From: Phylloscopus collybita
Lineage: Eukaryota > Chordata > Aves > Passeriformes > Phylloscopidae
Assembly: GCA_027886175.1 (NCBI GenBank)
Contig: JAJNNQ010000024.1
Coordinates: 33,893,001-33,957,000 of the forward strand
DNA length: 64,000 bases
Direction of reading: 5' to 3'
Below are positions 49,501 to 62,363 of this stretch, one piece after another. Position 1 is the first letter of the stretch; the number at the start of each line of letters is the position of its first letter. Both the position numbers and the translations under genes were made by a program. The notes under the pieces were generated by a model. The model had not been told where the DNA came from and did not search any database. It saw only the letters and a program-made list of their open reading frames with translations.

Positions 49501-52500
49501 GTTTGGGGTTAAAGACACTTTGTTGGGCTGGGATGCAATTGCTTCATCTAAGAACTGGACAATCTGTATCCACCCATCTCAGGGTTAAGGGAGGAAGGAT
49601 TTTGCTGATGAAACAGAGTGATCCCTGTGTATTGCTTGTTTCTGGGACTTTTCTAGGACCTCAAATGTCCTAAAATATGATGTAGGTACTTTCACAGTCA
49701 GCTCAGTACTGACACATTTTATGGGATACATGTAGCAATTCCTGAGACCCTACCTGGCTGCCTGTCTATTGCTTCACATTTAAACTACGCAAGTACCAAA
49801 AGTGGCTCTTTTGGAGATAATTCACGTCTTCTTCCCTTGTCAAAATCACCACGTGCAAGAAGGGGTACAAATGATAGAGAGCTTCCTACCTCTTAAAAAT
49901 TTGCCACAAAGGTGGGAATTGCCTCTTGAGAAAGCAAAGCACTGCAGTAATCACCTGGAATTCTGCCACAAACGCATTTAGTTGATTTGATTTGACACTA
50001 ACTAGTTATTCTTTGACCTCTCCTGATTGAAGAGCTATATCCATGATTTCCATGATAGAAGCAGATGGTCTACCAAATAGTATTAGCTTCTTCTTAGGAG
50101 AGCACTTTATATTTTAATTTAGTTCCCAATTGTTCTTAATAAGGAAGAAGAAAGGCTTCCAGCTGAAGCACCACGTTTCTTTGAAACTTTCAAGGAAGTG
50201 ACTAGAAAGGCATGTTATAAAATGAAGCAGTTAAATTCAGTGTTTGTTCAATGCAAAGAGTCAGCACTTCCTATTCAATGTCTTCCTAATTGCCCCTGAG
50301 GATCAAAGTCTTTTGAATGATTGCCTGTCCCTTCAAATCATTAATAGACGATCATTGGCCCCTCCAGTGCTACAGTAGCTTGTAATTTCTTGCAGGAAAG
50401 GGAAAATGCAGTTTTAAATGGGTAAATTTAAATATTTCTATGCTTTTTTAAAGTGTTAACCTATAGAAAAAAATAGACATAAAAGTGGCACGGCTTATCT
50501 GAGGAGCTGACTGCTTAAACACCTTTGTTAATTTCCTTTACCATTTACACCAATTTCAAATAGAATAGGAAGTGGAAAGATGGACCTCAGCAGCATTTGG
50601 CTGCTATTAGGCAGCCTACTGCAACAAAGAAACTTATTTCAGCCCTCAAAGTTTTGGTAAATTTAGTAAATTACACATGCTCAGGCCTTTCTCAGTAAAA
50701 TAATATTTTGACTTCTAGATATCCTTTCTGGCAGAGACCATATTAAAATAAATATTACTGAGATATTTCTTCAAGATCAAAGTCAATTATAAGATGGTCC
50801 CACTATACCTCTAAATGGAGTTTTAATTTGTGTATATAATATTAGAAATAATGGTTTTCCCTTTGGGGTACTCACTTCAATTAGAGAAATGAGGACAGGC
50901 AGCTCTACCAGAGGGCCTCCTATCCTGCTTTGCATTTACTAAAATTCTGTGCTAGCCTGTTGTGGACAGTATAATTTTACAAATGCCCTTTCATTACACA
51001 CATACAAACTGTGAGGCACTAATTAAAAATGGTGTGATTTACATAGGTAAATACACAAGCTCTCACATGCTTCCTTCCTTGTTATCTCAACTAGTCTTCC
51101 AAAAATAATATAATAAATTGCCTAAAGTCTAAAAAACACAGTTTCCTGTGCAAAAGTCACAAAATATATCTCTCTTATTGTAAAACCCCAGCTCAACAGA
51201 GGTAGGATCAGATTTTAAATCAAATATCCCAATTTAAGCATGAAGATCTAAATATTGCTGTAGAATTTGATGTGAGAGCTGATCTCTCAGATGGCTGCCT
51301 GCTCACCTGTCCTTCTGAACACAAACATGATCTTATTATACTAAGACAAATAAATGTCTTTGAGACTACTGCTTGTGTTTGAATCCTTGAATCAGCTGAA
51401 AACTGCATTAGTGTTATTAGTCACTATGCACATTCTAAAAGCACTAGAGCTCCAGTTGGGCTGTGTTAGTTGATAAAAGAAAAAAATAACAAAATTACAA
51501 TCTCAGAATCCCTTGATGTTCACAGCACAGGTTTAACTTGAGCTTTACTTAGCCTGAGTAAATCTAGCATCTTCAAGAGGATGATGGAGGTGTTTCAAGT
51601 TCAGAACAAATTTACACATTTTGTAGATCTGGGCCAGAGTGCTTATCAGCATTGTCAAAACTGAGCTCTAAAGCAGAATCCTATCAGCCTTGAGCCCACT
51701 GGAAGAGGTACGAAGAAATTTTAACGGTACATGTGTTCAGGAGCATTTTGTTGGTTTAGCTGCTTTGGATGACAAAAGCACAGGTATATTTAAAGCAGGC
51801 TAAGAATGTTTTATTTTCCAGTTTTTCTTTACATATACTAGAAAAACAAACACTGTTCCAATTTGGAGAGGGAAAAATAAAATCCCTTTTTTTTCCTGTA
51901 GAAAAGCTTGGCAAATGGATATGAATGCACAGCCTGAGAAAGCTGATAAAGTGGGTGACACAGCACAATTAACAACACAATAATTTTTGTTCTGTCCAGA
52001 GACCACGAGCAAAATCCAGCACACTTTCAGGTGCTATAAATCTAAGTGCATGGTTCAGATCAGTGTGAAAAGCTCTCTCAATAACAAAAGTTAACACAAC
52101 CTGATGATTTGTTCCCTTAGACTTAGAACTGAATTCAGCACACAGAAGACAGCAAGTGCTAGGAAGTGCAATCCACAGTGTTCTAGAAAGACCCACAGCC
52201 ACCTTTATATTTAATATTACCTAAAAAAAGCATTTGCTAGAAAACTTGAAGTTTGCCAAGTTAAGCACTGAAAAATGAGCAAAGAACAGAATTAAGATTG
52301 CTTTTGTGATTTTACATCAGCCCCTGTATGCATGTGTACTCTGTAATAGCCTTTAATTCCCTCATCACAGGCTATTTTTTTTCACTGGCCCAATGCTGAG
52401 CAGAACAATTGCACAGAAATTACCACTCAACCCTGGCAACTCCAGCATTGTAGCACGTTCAATTGCTTTCTAGGGATGCCATATGTGCAGTCTGCTTGTA

Positions 52501-52831
52501 GCAGTAGGAGGGGGTTGGAAAAGGAAGGAATACACTCGGCACAGACTATTTTGCTACTGCATTCTAACTAGGTCCCTGCTGAGCATGTGTGAACTCAGGT
52601 TTTCTAGTTTTGTGGTAGCCAGCTCAGGGTGGATCAGCAATGTGATAAAGTACACACCATTGCTTGTTCTCCCTAATAAATAAAAAAAAAGAGGTGTCAC
52701 AATGCTCCATTACCTCAGTACTTCAATAATATAAATAGAAAACAACAGTAAATAAATTAGCATAATTTTGCCTAAATTAGTGACCACATCAGCCAGTGGA
52801 TCCAGACCCTTACTCTCACATCTATTCAGGG

Positions 52832-53306
52832 CACAGAATCACAGAATCTTTAAAGTTGGAAAAGGCCTCTAAGATCATCAAGCCAAACCACCAGCCCAGC
52901 ACTGACATGTTCACTACTAAACCACGTCTCCATCTGCCACATCCATGTGCCTTTTGAACACTTCCAAGCATGGTGATTCCACCATGGGCAGCCTGCTTGA
53001 CAACCCCTTCAATGAAGCAACCTTTCCTAATATCCAATCTACACCTCCCCTGGTGTAACCTATGGACATATCCTCTGGTCCTGTCATTGGCTGCCTGGGT
53101 GAAGAGGCTGACCCTCACCTGGCTACAATCTCCTTTCAGGGAGTTGTAGAGAGATATAAAGTGCCTCTAAGCCTCCTTTTCTCCAGGCTGAACACCCCCA
53201 ACTCACTCAGCTGGCTCTCATGAGACTTGTGCTCCAGCCTTTCCCCACCTCTGTTGCCCATCTCTGGACATGCTCCATCCAGCACCTCCATGTCTTTCTT
53301 GTAGTG
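52832..53306 (-). mobile_element. CR1 LINE, 3' end fragment
   Basis: Antisense CR1 of about 475 bp: ACAGAATCACAGAATCTTTA, TCTAAGATCATCAAGCCAAA, TTTCCTAATATCCAATCTAC, GCCTCCTTTTCTCCAGGCTG, ACCTCCATGTCTTTCTTGTA. It reaches further 5' in the element than the copies at 44706 and 58000. Confidence 0.95.
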
Positions 53307-55899
53307 TTATCACAATGTTCCCTTGTGATAACTTAGGCCATGATAATTTTGGTTCATCATTAAATACAAATGTATCAAAGGGATACAGCACGCTGCTTTG
53401 CCCCTGCATCCCCAAAGACTAAGTTGAGAGTAGTGAATTAAACAGTACTAAGCAGTGTAACTTGATAGTCTATAACATCTATTTGTTAGAAAGAACACTA
53501 CTGTGGTACTGGTTTTGGCCAGTCAATACCTTCTAAATTCCTGAGCACTCTTCAGCTAGCAATGACCAGAGATCATTCTTAATAGATCATTTGGGTCTGA
53601 ACACTCACAAGAGTTTAGCAGTAGAGAAATGTATCCTTTCTGGACCAGTTGGGTACCTAGAACAGTCCCACATACATGTTCCACAACCTGGAGTAGCCCA
53701 TGATGCAGTCTGACTGGGGAAGGAATACTAAAATAAGTAAATCGTTACTGACCACCAAGATTAATGATGCTTGGAATATCATTATGCTTAGATTGAAGGA
53801 TTTTATTAGTTTTTAACCAAAAGCCTCAGGAAACTCTTTTGATGCTTGATTTCATTATCATTTCTGCCCTAATTAAAAGGGATTCTGCTCTATTGATACT
53901 CCAATTAGATTTTCTTTTGAAACACTTAGGCTAAGCATAGCCATCATCTCTGCCAACTGCCTGATTCTGCTTTGCTTTTTAAGAGTCTCTTTGCATAATG
54001 AAGTGATGCTGCAGTTGTACTGGGCAAGCAAGGTGAGATGCTGCTGCTGTGTCAAGTGCTACCATGTTTGAAAACAGCCAATATATCCTGTTCTCATCAT
54101 CTGTCTAGGCAACAGCTCCTGAATGTAATAGGGACAGGCTTGGAAGTTAAGGTACGACAAAATCAAATAGGAAAAGCTGGAGATGATGAGAGATTTTATA
54201 GGTTAGCTTTGAAACACAAAGATTCAACAACCTCTGTCTATGAAGCACCAGATCCTGCTATCTCAAAGGGAAGTATGTAAGTGGTCCTTGCAGAGCTTTT
54301 AAGTTTCAGCATAAACAGTGGTCTGAAATCTTGACAAAGAGGAAACGAGCGGATTGGACTTTCTGTCCATTATTTTACAGGTCATCTAGGACGTTACCTG
54401 GGCAGTATACTTAACAACAACACCTCACCCTATAAAGATATCTATCTACTACATAGCTCAACTTTAACTACAGGTAAAAACCTCAGAGAATGCATCGCTG
54501 CACACGTTCAATAGAAATGTATGACCTGGCGGCAAAGCAGGCTTTGATGCCATTTTTTAATTTATGCTAGAAAAGGATAGGAAAGAAACACTAAACTAGA
54601 ACTGAGGAGCATTTTTCACTGCCAGTGGCATCCCTAATTGAGATTACTCTATGACGAGTTACCCACAAAAATGTTTGGTATTTAAAAACAATGAAAAAAA
54701 GCCCATTACAGGAAACAATTCTTTCTGTGTCCACTTAACTGCAATTAAATTACATTATTTCACACTAATTACTAGGATATAAAAACACGGACTCAAGGAG
54801 AACTCCTTCCACAAGACATATAAAGATCCATAAAACTGATTCTTTTTCAGCATCTGTGTGCAAAGGTCAATCTAAATCATGAAATAAAGATTATAGCAGC
54901 ACATCTGTGCCACTGTCATAAAGACAAGGCCAGCACTTCTGGAGTCAGTCTGCTGTTATTTTCTCTTTTTGTGGGCTTACAGCAACTATAAAACCTCACT
55001 AAAAGCAACTGATAAGAGCTTATGGGTTGAGAGACCATATCTTACCATTTAATAAAACCAGATGGAATTACATTAATCTCTCCTTGTATTAAAGATTCTT
55101 AATTTTACAGAAGAATCAGACATCTAAAGGGCCAAGTAATGTGTGGTTTCATGACACACTCCCAGCTCAGATGGAGCCCTCTGGATACACAACCACAACC
55201 TGCTTTCAACTGGTTAAATAATCAGTTATATTGGTGGTCTACTTCTGAATGGAAGTCATTCTTCCAATGATCCCACAATGATGAAAGAGGATCAGATTTT
55301 GACAAAAGGACCTCTTCAATCAGTGTCAAAATAAAACAATAGGCAGAAATAAAAAAGTAATATATAAAAGCCAGAACAATAGGGAAACAGAGAGTAATCT
55401 ATATAAATCTAAAGCCACGGAGAGAGGCGAAAAGAAGCTGAGTACATCAAGAAAAAAAATACATGTCTTGAAAAAAACCCACATAACAACAGAACTTTTT
55501 TTTTTTTTAAGTGTACTGAAACCTAGCAAAATGAAAAATAATATTGACGGAGATAGAAAACTGCTAATAATGTTGTAGTAAGGACTAGTGTTCAGTAAGA
55601 ATTTTTGTTCAAGTTTTTGAAAATAACTACAATAATGCAATCATTTCACAGGAAATAAGTTTTTTTCCAGTCCATTAATAACCAGGAATTATACTGAACT
55701 ACATCTATTTAAGGACAAATATTTTTAAATCTGCAGGCTCATTTAACTTGTACCCAGTAAAGAAGAAGGAAGAATCTGACTCACTGATTAATACTGAACC
55801 AGCTACCAAGAAATTAGAACAGAATTAATGCTCTACAAATATTTAAGAAGGTAAAAGGAAAGGATGCAAGTCACTTGATTTGGGTAGTCTGATATCTAT

Positions 55900-57498
55900 T
55901 ACAGACAAAATAACAGAAAACATAGAATTGCACTGCTAGAAAATAAGGAAAGTGAATGTATGGTATCTCAGGCCAACCATGTTGCTTTTCTGAAAACCAG
56001 ATCTTAAGAGTTACTCATTCTTTGACAAGATTACAGTTTAGTAAGACATTTGATTTGATGTGATTAAACAAACAAGCATTTTTCAAGGGTATAAAGACAT
56101 TTATACATATACTTAAAAACCAACTGAAAGACATTAAAAATTATCATTGCTGGTGAATAACCATGACGTGTTACAACTTGTTGTGGGGTTCAACAACTGA
56201 TAGTTGGTCTGAAATTATTCAACATTTCCATCAGTGTTATGTAAGTAAATATAAAATCATGGATCACTAAACATGTAGATGACTCAAATACTTCAAGTGA
56301 AAAATACAATGATGAAGGCAGAACAGAGAAACAAAAGAGCAGGGCAGTAACTAAATTTGAATGATTCAAACAGAAAGTGTCAATAGTCAGCATATACACT
56401 TTGGATAATGGACCACAGACTATGTCCATGAGATGGGACACCGGCAACTGGAAAGCCGAGACAGCAAATGACTTAAGGAGTAAGCACAAGAAGATGCTGT
56501 ACAACAATATCCTAATGTAACTTTTGGAGCCCAGAAAGACCTAATGAGATGCTTGCACATATACCTTGGGAAAAAGCCAGCAGAAGTAAGGGACTTAATT
56601 ATGTAAAATGGGGAGGGTAAGTAGCTGAATTTTGCTGGGCTTCAATGTGCAAAGAGGTCAGTCTGCACAATGTGGTAGGTTTATGGATTTCAACATATTG
56701 AAAATTGAGAAAAGAATTTTAAATGAAAATTATGGGAATCCTTAGGCTTCTTCCTGCCTCCAATAAACATTGAATTAGCTGAAAAAAAATGTAAACTTGA
56801 CCAGTATATTTATCACTGTAGACTCTGAAAAGTACTAACCACTTTGCAGAAATTTTGCCACCAAGTTCAGAACATACTGGAATCATATCATACTGGAATC
56901 AGTCATCACATGGAATACCTACATTTTAATACTTCCCTGTTTCCACAGATTGGGAAAGTCTGGCAAAAATAGCAGGTCTGCAATATCTTTTGCTCTACTT
57001 TTCCAGCGATATTTTCTTGCAGCAATATCTCTCCTTTGAGTCCAGAAAGAGAAACAAAGCTGGTGAAGGGGTCTAGAGTGTAAGTCCTAAGAAGAATGGC
57101 TGAAGGAGCTGAGGCTGTTTATCTTAGAGAAAAGGAGACTCAGATGGGGATCTTATTGCTCTTTACAGCCACCTGAAAGGACCTCATAGCCATGTGGGGG
57201 TCAGCTCCTTCACCCAGGCAACAAGTGACAGGACAAGAGGACAGAGTCTCAAGCTGTGTCAGAAGAGGTTCAGATTAGATAACAGAAGAATTTATTCACA
57301 GAAATGTTTGTTAGGCATTGGAATAGACTGCCCTGGGTGCTGGTGGAGTCACCATGCCTGGAGGTGCTCAAGAAACAACTTGACGTGGCACTTTATGCTG
57401 TAGTTTATTTGGGATTGTCATGTTCCATCAAAGGTTGGACACGATGATCTTAGAGGTCTTTTCCCCAGCCTAAGTGATTCAGTGATTCTTTCAAAAGC
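55900..57498 (+). mobile_element. CR1 LINE with degraded reverse-transcriptase region
   Basis: The longest CR1 relic here, sense to the window. The 3' end (57060-57498) is typical: GCTGAGGCTGTTTATCTTAG, AGAGGTTCAGATTAGATAAC, GGAGTCACCATGCCTGGAGG, GATGATCTTAGAGGTCTTTT, GTGATTCAGTGATTC. Upstream, translated fragments fit the CR1 reverse transcriptase in order: SFFDKIT (56015-56035), FSKTFD (56037-56054, another frame), then GLKLFN (56203-56220) continued by ISIS. Further on, KHVDDS (56269-56286) matches the catalytic K-F-A-D-D-T block, at the family's expected distance of 19 codons from the N of LFN. Stops and frame changes show it is dead. The left boundary is approximate. Confidence 0.85.
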
Positions 57499-57777
57499 AT
57501 ATCCATCATGGTGTTATTTCTCTGATCACAACACCTTCAGTGTCAGGTTACGGATCTTAATTAGATTGAAACAGTGAATGTTCTTTAATGGAGTTTCTAT
57601 GGCAGGGTTTTTAACACCCATCTGAATGAATTGATCATCACAAGAATAAAGTGGCATCTTGTAACTTTATCACCTTTATTTTAAAGCACAATAGTGGATA
57701 AATCACTTGTATTTCCTTTGCTCTAAATTATAAAGCTAAGAGTAGCTGCTATCCAAACATACGCTGGAAAATTCAAA

Positions 57778-57824
57778 GAAAAAACAAAAACAAAACCAAA
57801 ACAAAACAAAAACCAAAACCACAA
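57778..57824. repeat. A-rich (CAAAA)n simple repeat
   Basis: About 47 bp of imperfect CAAAA/CCAAAA repeats, lying between two convergent CR1 copies. Confidence 0.9.
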
Positions 57825-57999
57825 ACGATGCACACAATCACCTAATAATATAAAGAGCTCTTGCTGACTTTCCAGGTGATGGAAAATAAAAGATCCACAT
57901 CATAATTCATACCACAATCCACTTAAAGCTGCAGCAAAAGACAACAAAACAGGCAGAAATATAAGACTGAATGTAACCCATTGTGATTTTAATTTACAC

Positions 58000-58262
58000 A
58001 AAATCTTACAATGCTTTGGGTTGGAAGGGACCCTAAAAAAAGAAGGCCATCTAGTTCCAACCAACCATGGACAGGGACACCTTCTACTAGACCGGGTTGC
58101 TCAAAGCCCCATCCAACCTGGCTTTGACCTCTTCCAGGGATGGGGCTGCCACATCTCTGACAACCCATGCCAGTGCCTCACCACTCTTACAGTGAAAATT
58201 TTCTTTCCAGTATCTATCTAAACCTACTGTCTTTCAGTTTAAGACCATTGATTTTGTGCCTT
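58000..58262 (-). mobile_element. CR1 LINE, 3' end fragment
   Basis: Antisense CR1: CAATGCTTTGGGTTGGAAGG, GACAGGGACACCTTCTACTA, AGCCCCATCCAACCTGGCTT, ending after CTGTCTTTCAGTTTAAGACC. It is 5'-truncated near 58262 and points tail to tail with the CR1 copy ending at 57498. Confidence 0.93.
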
Positions 58263-59077
58263 TCTCATTTCTCTGATAATTACTCTTCCTGTGTGCATGC
58301 ATGTCGAGAGGGAGGTGGGGCAACGCCAGTAAAGAGGTGGAGCTGAAGCATTTGAGTCACTTTCACTGGGGATCTGGCCAGGGAAAGTTTATTTTGCCAG
58401 ATCCCTGAGGCAGCTTTCTGGAGCTCACTGCTACTCACCAGCCTCTTGTAAACTTTACAGATAGCAGCTGCCCTCGCTGGTTCTCCAGCATAGTGAAATG
58501 TGACTGAGGTGAACACAGAGTGCTGTGACCTTCCCATCTCTGCTACAGAACAAAAAACCACAAAAATTTCTACAACCCCATGCATTTCTGAGTAGTTACA
58601 CAGAAGCTCAAGTTGATGGCATCTCTCCATGAGGTTGAGACTATTTCCATGCCTTAGCCTTTGTGAGAAAATTTACAGGGGCAAAATTTTGGGTGCAACA
58701 ACAAAAAAGATCATTCAAAACTGGACTGAAGGGCTAATATCTGTCATGATTTATATTTCACCTTCAGTCAGGTCAATTTCCAGAACCAGGAATTTATAAA
58801 AATATATCCACATTTTTCCAGCTCCTGTTGCAGACACAGGGCCTAGTGCCACTGACTCTGACTGCATTTGAACCAGTGCTGAAGGAAATGGAGTTGCTGC
58901 AGCTCAAGAGGAGCATGTGCACGAGAAGAGTAAGGCCCATGTCACCTAAATGTCAGGGGTATGAAAGGAAGAGCTAGATGCCATCTAAACTCTCCTGCTT
59001 AGTGAGGGAGTGGCACTAACCCTCTTGCCCCACCAATGCTTGTCTGCATTTGGTACAATAAGAGCCAGCTTTAATAG

Positions 59078-59102
59078 AAAAACAAAAACAAAAACAAAAA
59101 CC
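59078..59102. repeat. (CAAAAA)n simple repeat
   Basis: Four tandem CAAAAA-type units on the plus strand. Confidence 0.9.
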
Positions 59103-59489
59103 AAACCACATATTCAAGTTCTAATCTACAGGAAAAAAATGGTAGTGCTGGCTTGTGATGATGGTCACCTCTCAACCAGTGTCCTGGAATGTTGTTTCGC
59201 AAACATTTATAATACACAAAATATATCACTGGTAATACTAAAGCACCTTTTAAACTAGATCTGACATTTTTATTTATTAAGGGCAAAATTAAGTAAATAA
59301 ATTTGCAATTACTGAATGAACAGACCACAGTGATTTTATGAAGATGTGAAAGGACCAAGAAAAGACCTCAAAGCTCTGTTTGAGGTAACAGATTGACTTC
59401 ATAACATAAAGGCTTTGCTAGAACAGATTGTTTAGCTCCCATTTCCACCTTTTATCAAAGACAAGATGGAAATAGAAAACATTCAAAGA

Positions 59490-59518
59490 TTTTGATTTAC
59501 AATCCTTGTAAATCAAAA
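59490..59518. repeat. Perfect 13-bp inverted repeat
   Basis: TTTTGATTTACAA (59490-59502) and its exact complement TTGTAAATCAAAA (59506-59518) are separated by only TCC. A further ACATT / AATGT pair outside an internal mismatch could extend the stem. It forms a strong hairpin on either strand, but the loop is very short. Confidence 0.9.
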
Positions 59519-59728
59519 GAACAAATGTCAACAGTAGCAAAATAAAACCTAATCTGGGATCAGAAAAGAAATACTAAAGCAGAAAATGAAAGTGGCCTGT
59601 TGGCAGGGTAATAAATTGTTTTATATTTTAACATGACTAAAAACCTTAATATCAAGGTATAAATGTAGGATTAATAGATATGGATCAAGTTTAATAATTA
59701 AGCATTAGCAACTTCTCCTATTGATCTC

Positions 59729-59751
59729 TTACCATGTAAACACCATGGTAA
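59729..59751. repeat. 8-bp inverted repeat around a FOX-like spacer
   Basis: TTACCATG (59729-59736) and CATGGTAA (59744-59751) flank TAAACAC, which together with the neighbouring G resembles a forkhead core (GTAAACA). Confidence 0.8.
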
Positions 59752-62085
59752 TTGGTACACCATACATCCATTGCTAGCTAATTAGATTTCTAAGAGCTTT
59801 GGAAAGCTGCTTTAAATTGGGTTTGCTCCACAGCATCAAAGAATCATGGACAAAGTGAGCTAAAGTTAGCTTTCGGGGTGATTTTTGGACAATAAAAAGA
59901 AAGACACTTTATAAAACACATCATAGTCCTAGCACACTTTTACTGTCAAAGCATTTTGCCTGCAGCAAGCAACACTGTTCTTCAAGTGAAGCTGCATCTG
60001 TACAGAGTTCAAATGAACAGAGAGCTGAAAAGTAGAGAGCTCTGACTCCAATAAAAAGGAATGACTGTTCTGGCTTCATAATATATTTTCCAGCCCTAGC
60101 TTTAATCTAAATCAAATGCCCATCTTTCTTGCTGTTCATGCAATGCAACCGCAGCACATGCTTAAGTATAGGAAAATTGCAAGTGCCTAACAACACCAAA
60201 TTGTACTTCCATCTAGTCTGGAATCTACATCAGGCAGAGATAATAACTTCTGTTTAAACAGGCAGAAACTATTCTCCATCACTAATTAATTCAGAAACTG
60301 TTCCACAGGCCTAGCCAAACAGCTGCTGGGCATGGAGATCTGGACAATCAAACAGGTATTTTCTGTTTCTAAACTTCCTCCCAAGCAGCACTGCAATGTC
60401 AGAGACTCTTTACAGTGTTCTGCTAGCAGGTCTGCCATCTACAATGTACTGCTGCCAAAGTATTAGCATAGCAACACACCTCATGGGATTCTCTCTGCCA
60501 TTAGAATATTGCTAGAAATTAGCCCTCCAAGGCAGAACTCAATGCTATACAGACCCCATCAAATCCCAGCAAAAGCCATAAAAATTTTTCTTGTCTAGCT
60601 GTCTATTGAATGGACATTCCTCAAATGGGGAATTCAGTTTTAAAGTCATGTCTCTTTGGGAACTCCTGGAATAGAAAATTTGCAGAGCACTTCTGAGCTG
60701 CTTAAAGAGGCCTTTGATTTCAATGGTTCCATCACTTTAATGTTGCAGCCCTGATGTGGCCCTGCTTTTCTCCTTGGTGTTCTCACCCCATGAGACAAGA
60801 TTCTGTGGAGCTCATGGGATTTGCATAAGCTCTGTGTGTGTGCAAAACACTGATGGGCACTGTCGCCACTGCCTTAGTGTGGAGTCTGACTATTTGAAAA
60901 GGGGGCAATAAGTCAATCAAAAGCTGGTTAATTCAAATGAAAACCAGCTTCTGGTGTTTAATACACTCTGTTATGTTTTGTTTGTCATTATCTCTCCAGA
61001 CCAGTGACTCAGCCCTGTAAAACCTTCACCTTGATCACAGTGTTGACACATGACAGCAGCCGTTCAGCTGCCATGGACATCTATTTATGTCTCCTCTCCT
61101 CATTTTGAAACAGCCCAGCAAGATAAATGAACCTCAGACTGCTAAATGCTATAAAGACTTACATAAAAAATAGAACCTCTGCCTTTTAGCCTCGAACAAA
61201 TGATTTAGCAAGTTCTCCAGGTGAATTTCAAAAAGGAACTGGCTTCACCAAAAAACTTCAGAAATGACCAGTGCCTTGTTGTTTCCATGCAGCTCTGCCT
61301 GCCACAGATGGGCACGCACAAATTGTGTCTGAGTGTCTGTCACACAGAAAATACTGCCCATTGCAGAGTTTCTCCAGTATGTTTTTAGCTCCACACTTCT
61401 ACAGACAGGTAAGGCCTGCAGTGGGCAGTTTTTAATATATAAACAGAGGACTTGTGACATGCTTGATGCTGTGAGGAACATCCTGAAGGCCTAGATACCA
61501 CTCTGAAATATTTCCATTATCTGACCAGTGCACAAAAAACAGATTAAATGCCAAGCTGCTGTCATGGGACCCAACCTGAAGTCCATTCACCTAAATGAGA
61601 ACCTTTCCAATCACCTCCGTTTGCTCTGGAGGATGAAAATGGTCATTAAAAGATAACTTCCATGGTTGTTTTAACTAACAAGAGCAGACAGAAAGCAATC
61701 AAATTCCCAATACCCATAGACTGTTGTACAAGATTAGACCTTATACTCATGACTAAGTTATACCTTACCACTCAGATTGTCACCATGGCACTGAAAAGAG
61801 CAAGGTACTGCTTACATGAGAAAAGATATCTGTAAGAAAACGCAACTATGTAATATGGGAGGGGAAACCCCAAAATTGGAGGAAAAACAGTGATTGTTTG
61901 CAAACAGACCAAGTTACTTAGGATAATAAACAAGTCCCTGTTAAGAATTACATGGTTCATATCAAAATGCAAAACGTCTCAGTTTAACTTAGTGAAAGTA
62001 CAAACATTTTGACTCCCTCATTCATTTCTTTTCTTTTGGGTTAGGTGATACAATTCTCATTTTCAACTTGACAGGATGTAAAAAA

Positions 62086-62363
62086 TAATTACAAATGAAA
62101 AGGTTATTCATAATTTTTAAATGAGTTAATTAGTAAACCCCGCCAGTCACTCATTACAGTAATTAATAATTGATTATACTTGAAATTAAACACAATTTTT
62201 CATCAAAATCTAATTAAATATCTGCCTTTTTTTTCGTTGATTAGAACACTGGGTCTGGTAGAGACAATCTTTGCTAAATATGTTTATGCTGAACAGAACC
62301 ATTGGATTTGATTTTTAATAATTGGTAGTTCCTTTAGAAATTAGTAATTATGACCTGTAATTA
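62086..62363. promoter_or_regulatory. Cluster of TAATTA homeodomain-type sites
   Basis: TAATTA occurs six times in 278 bp, at 62086, 62127, 62160, 62211, 62345 and 62358, with additional near matches. By rough hand estimate fewer than one would be expected at this base composition. Together with the lack of transposon signatures this makes it a candidate intronic enhancer about 1.6 kb from the transmembrane exon. Function is inferred only. Confidence 0.35.
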
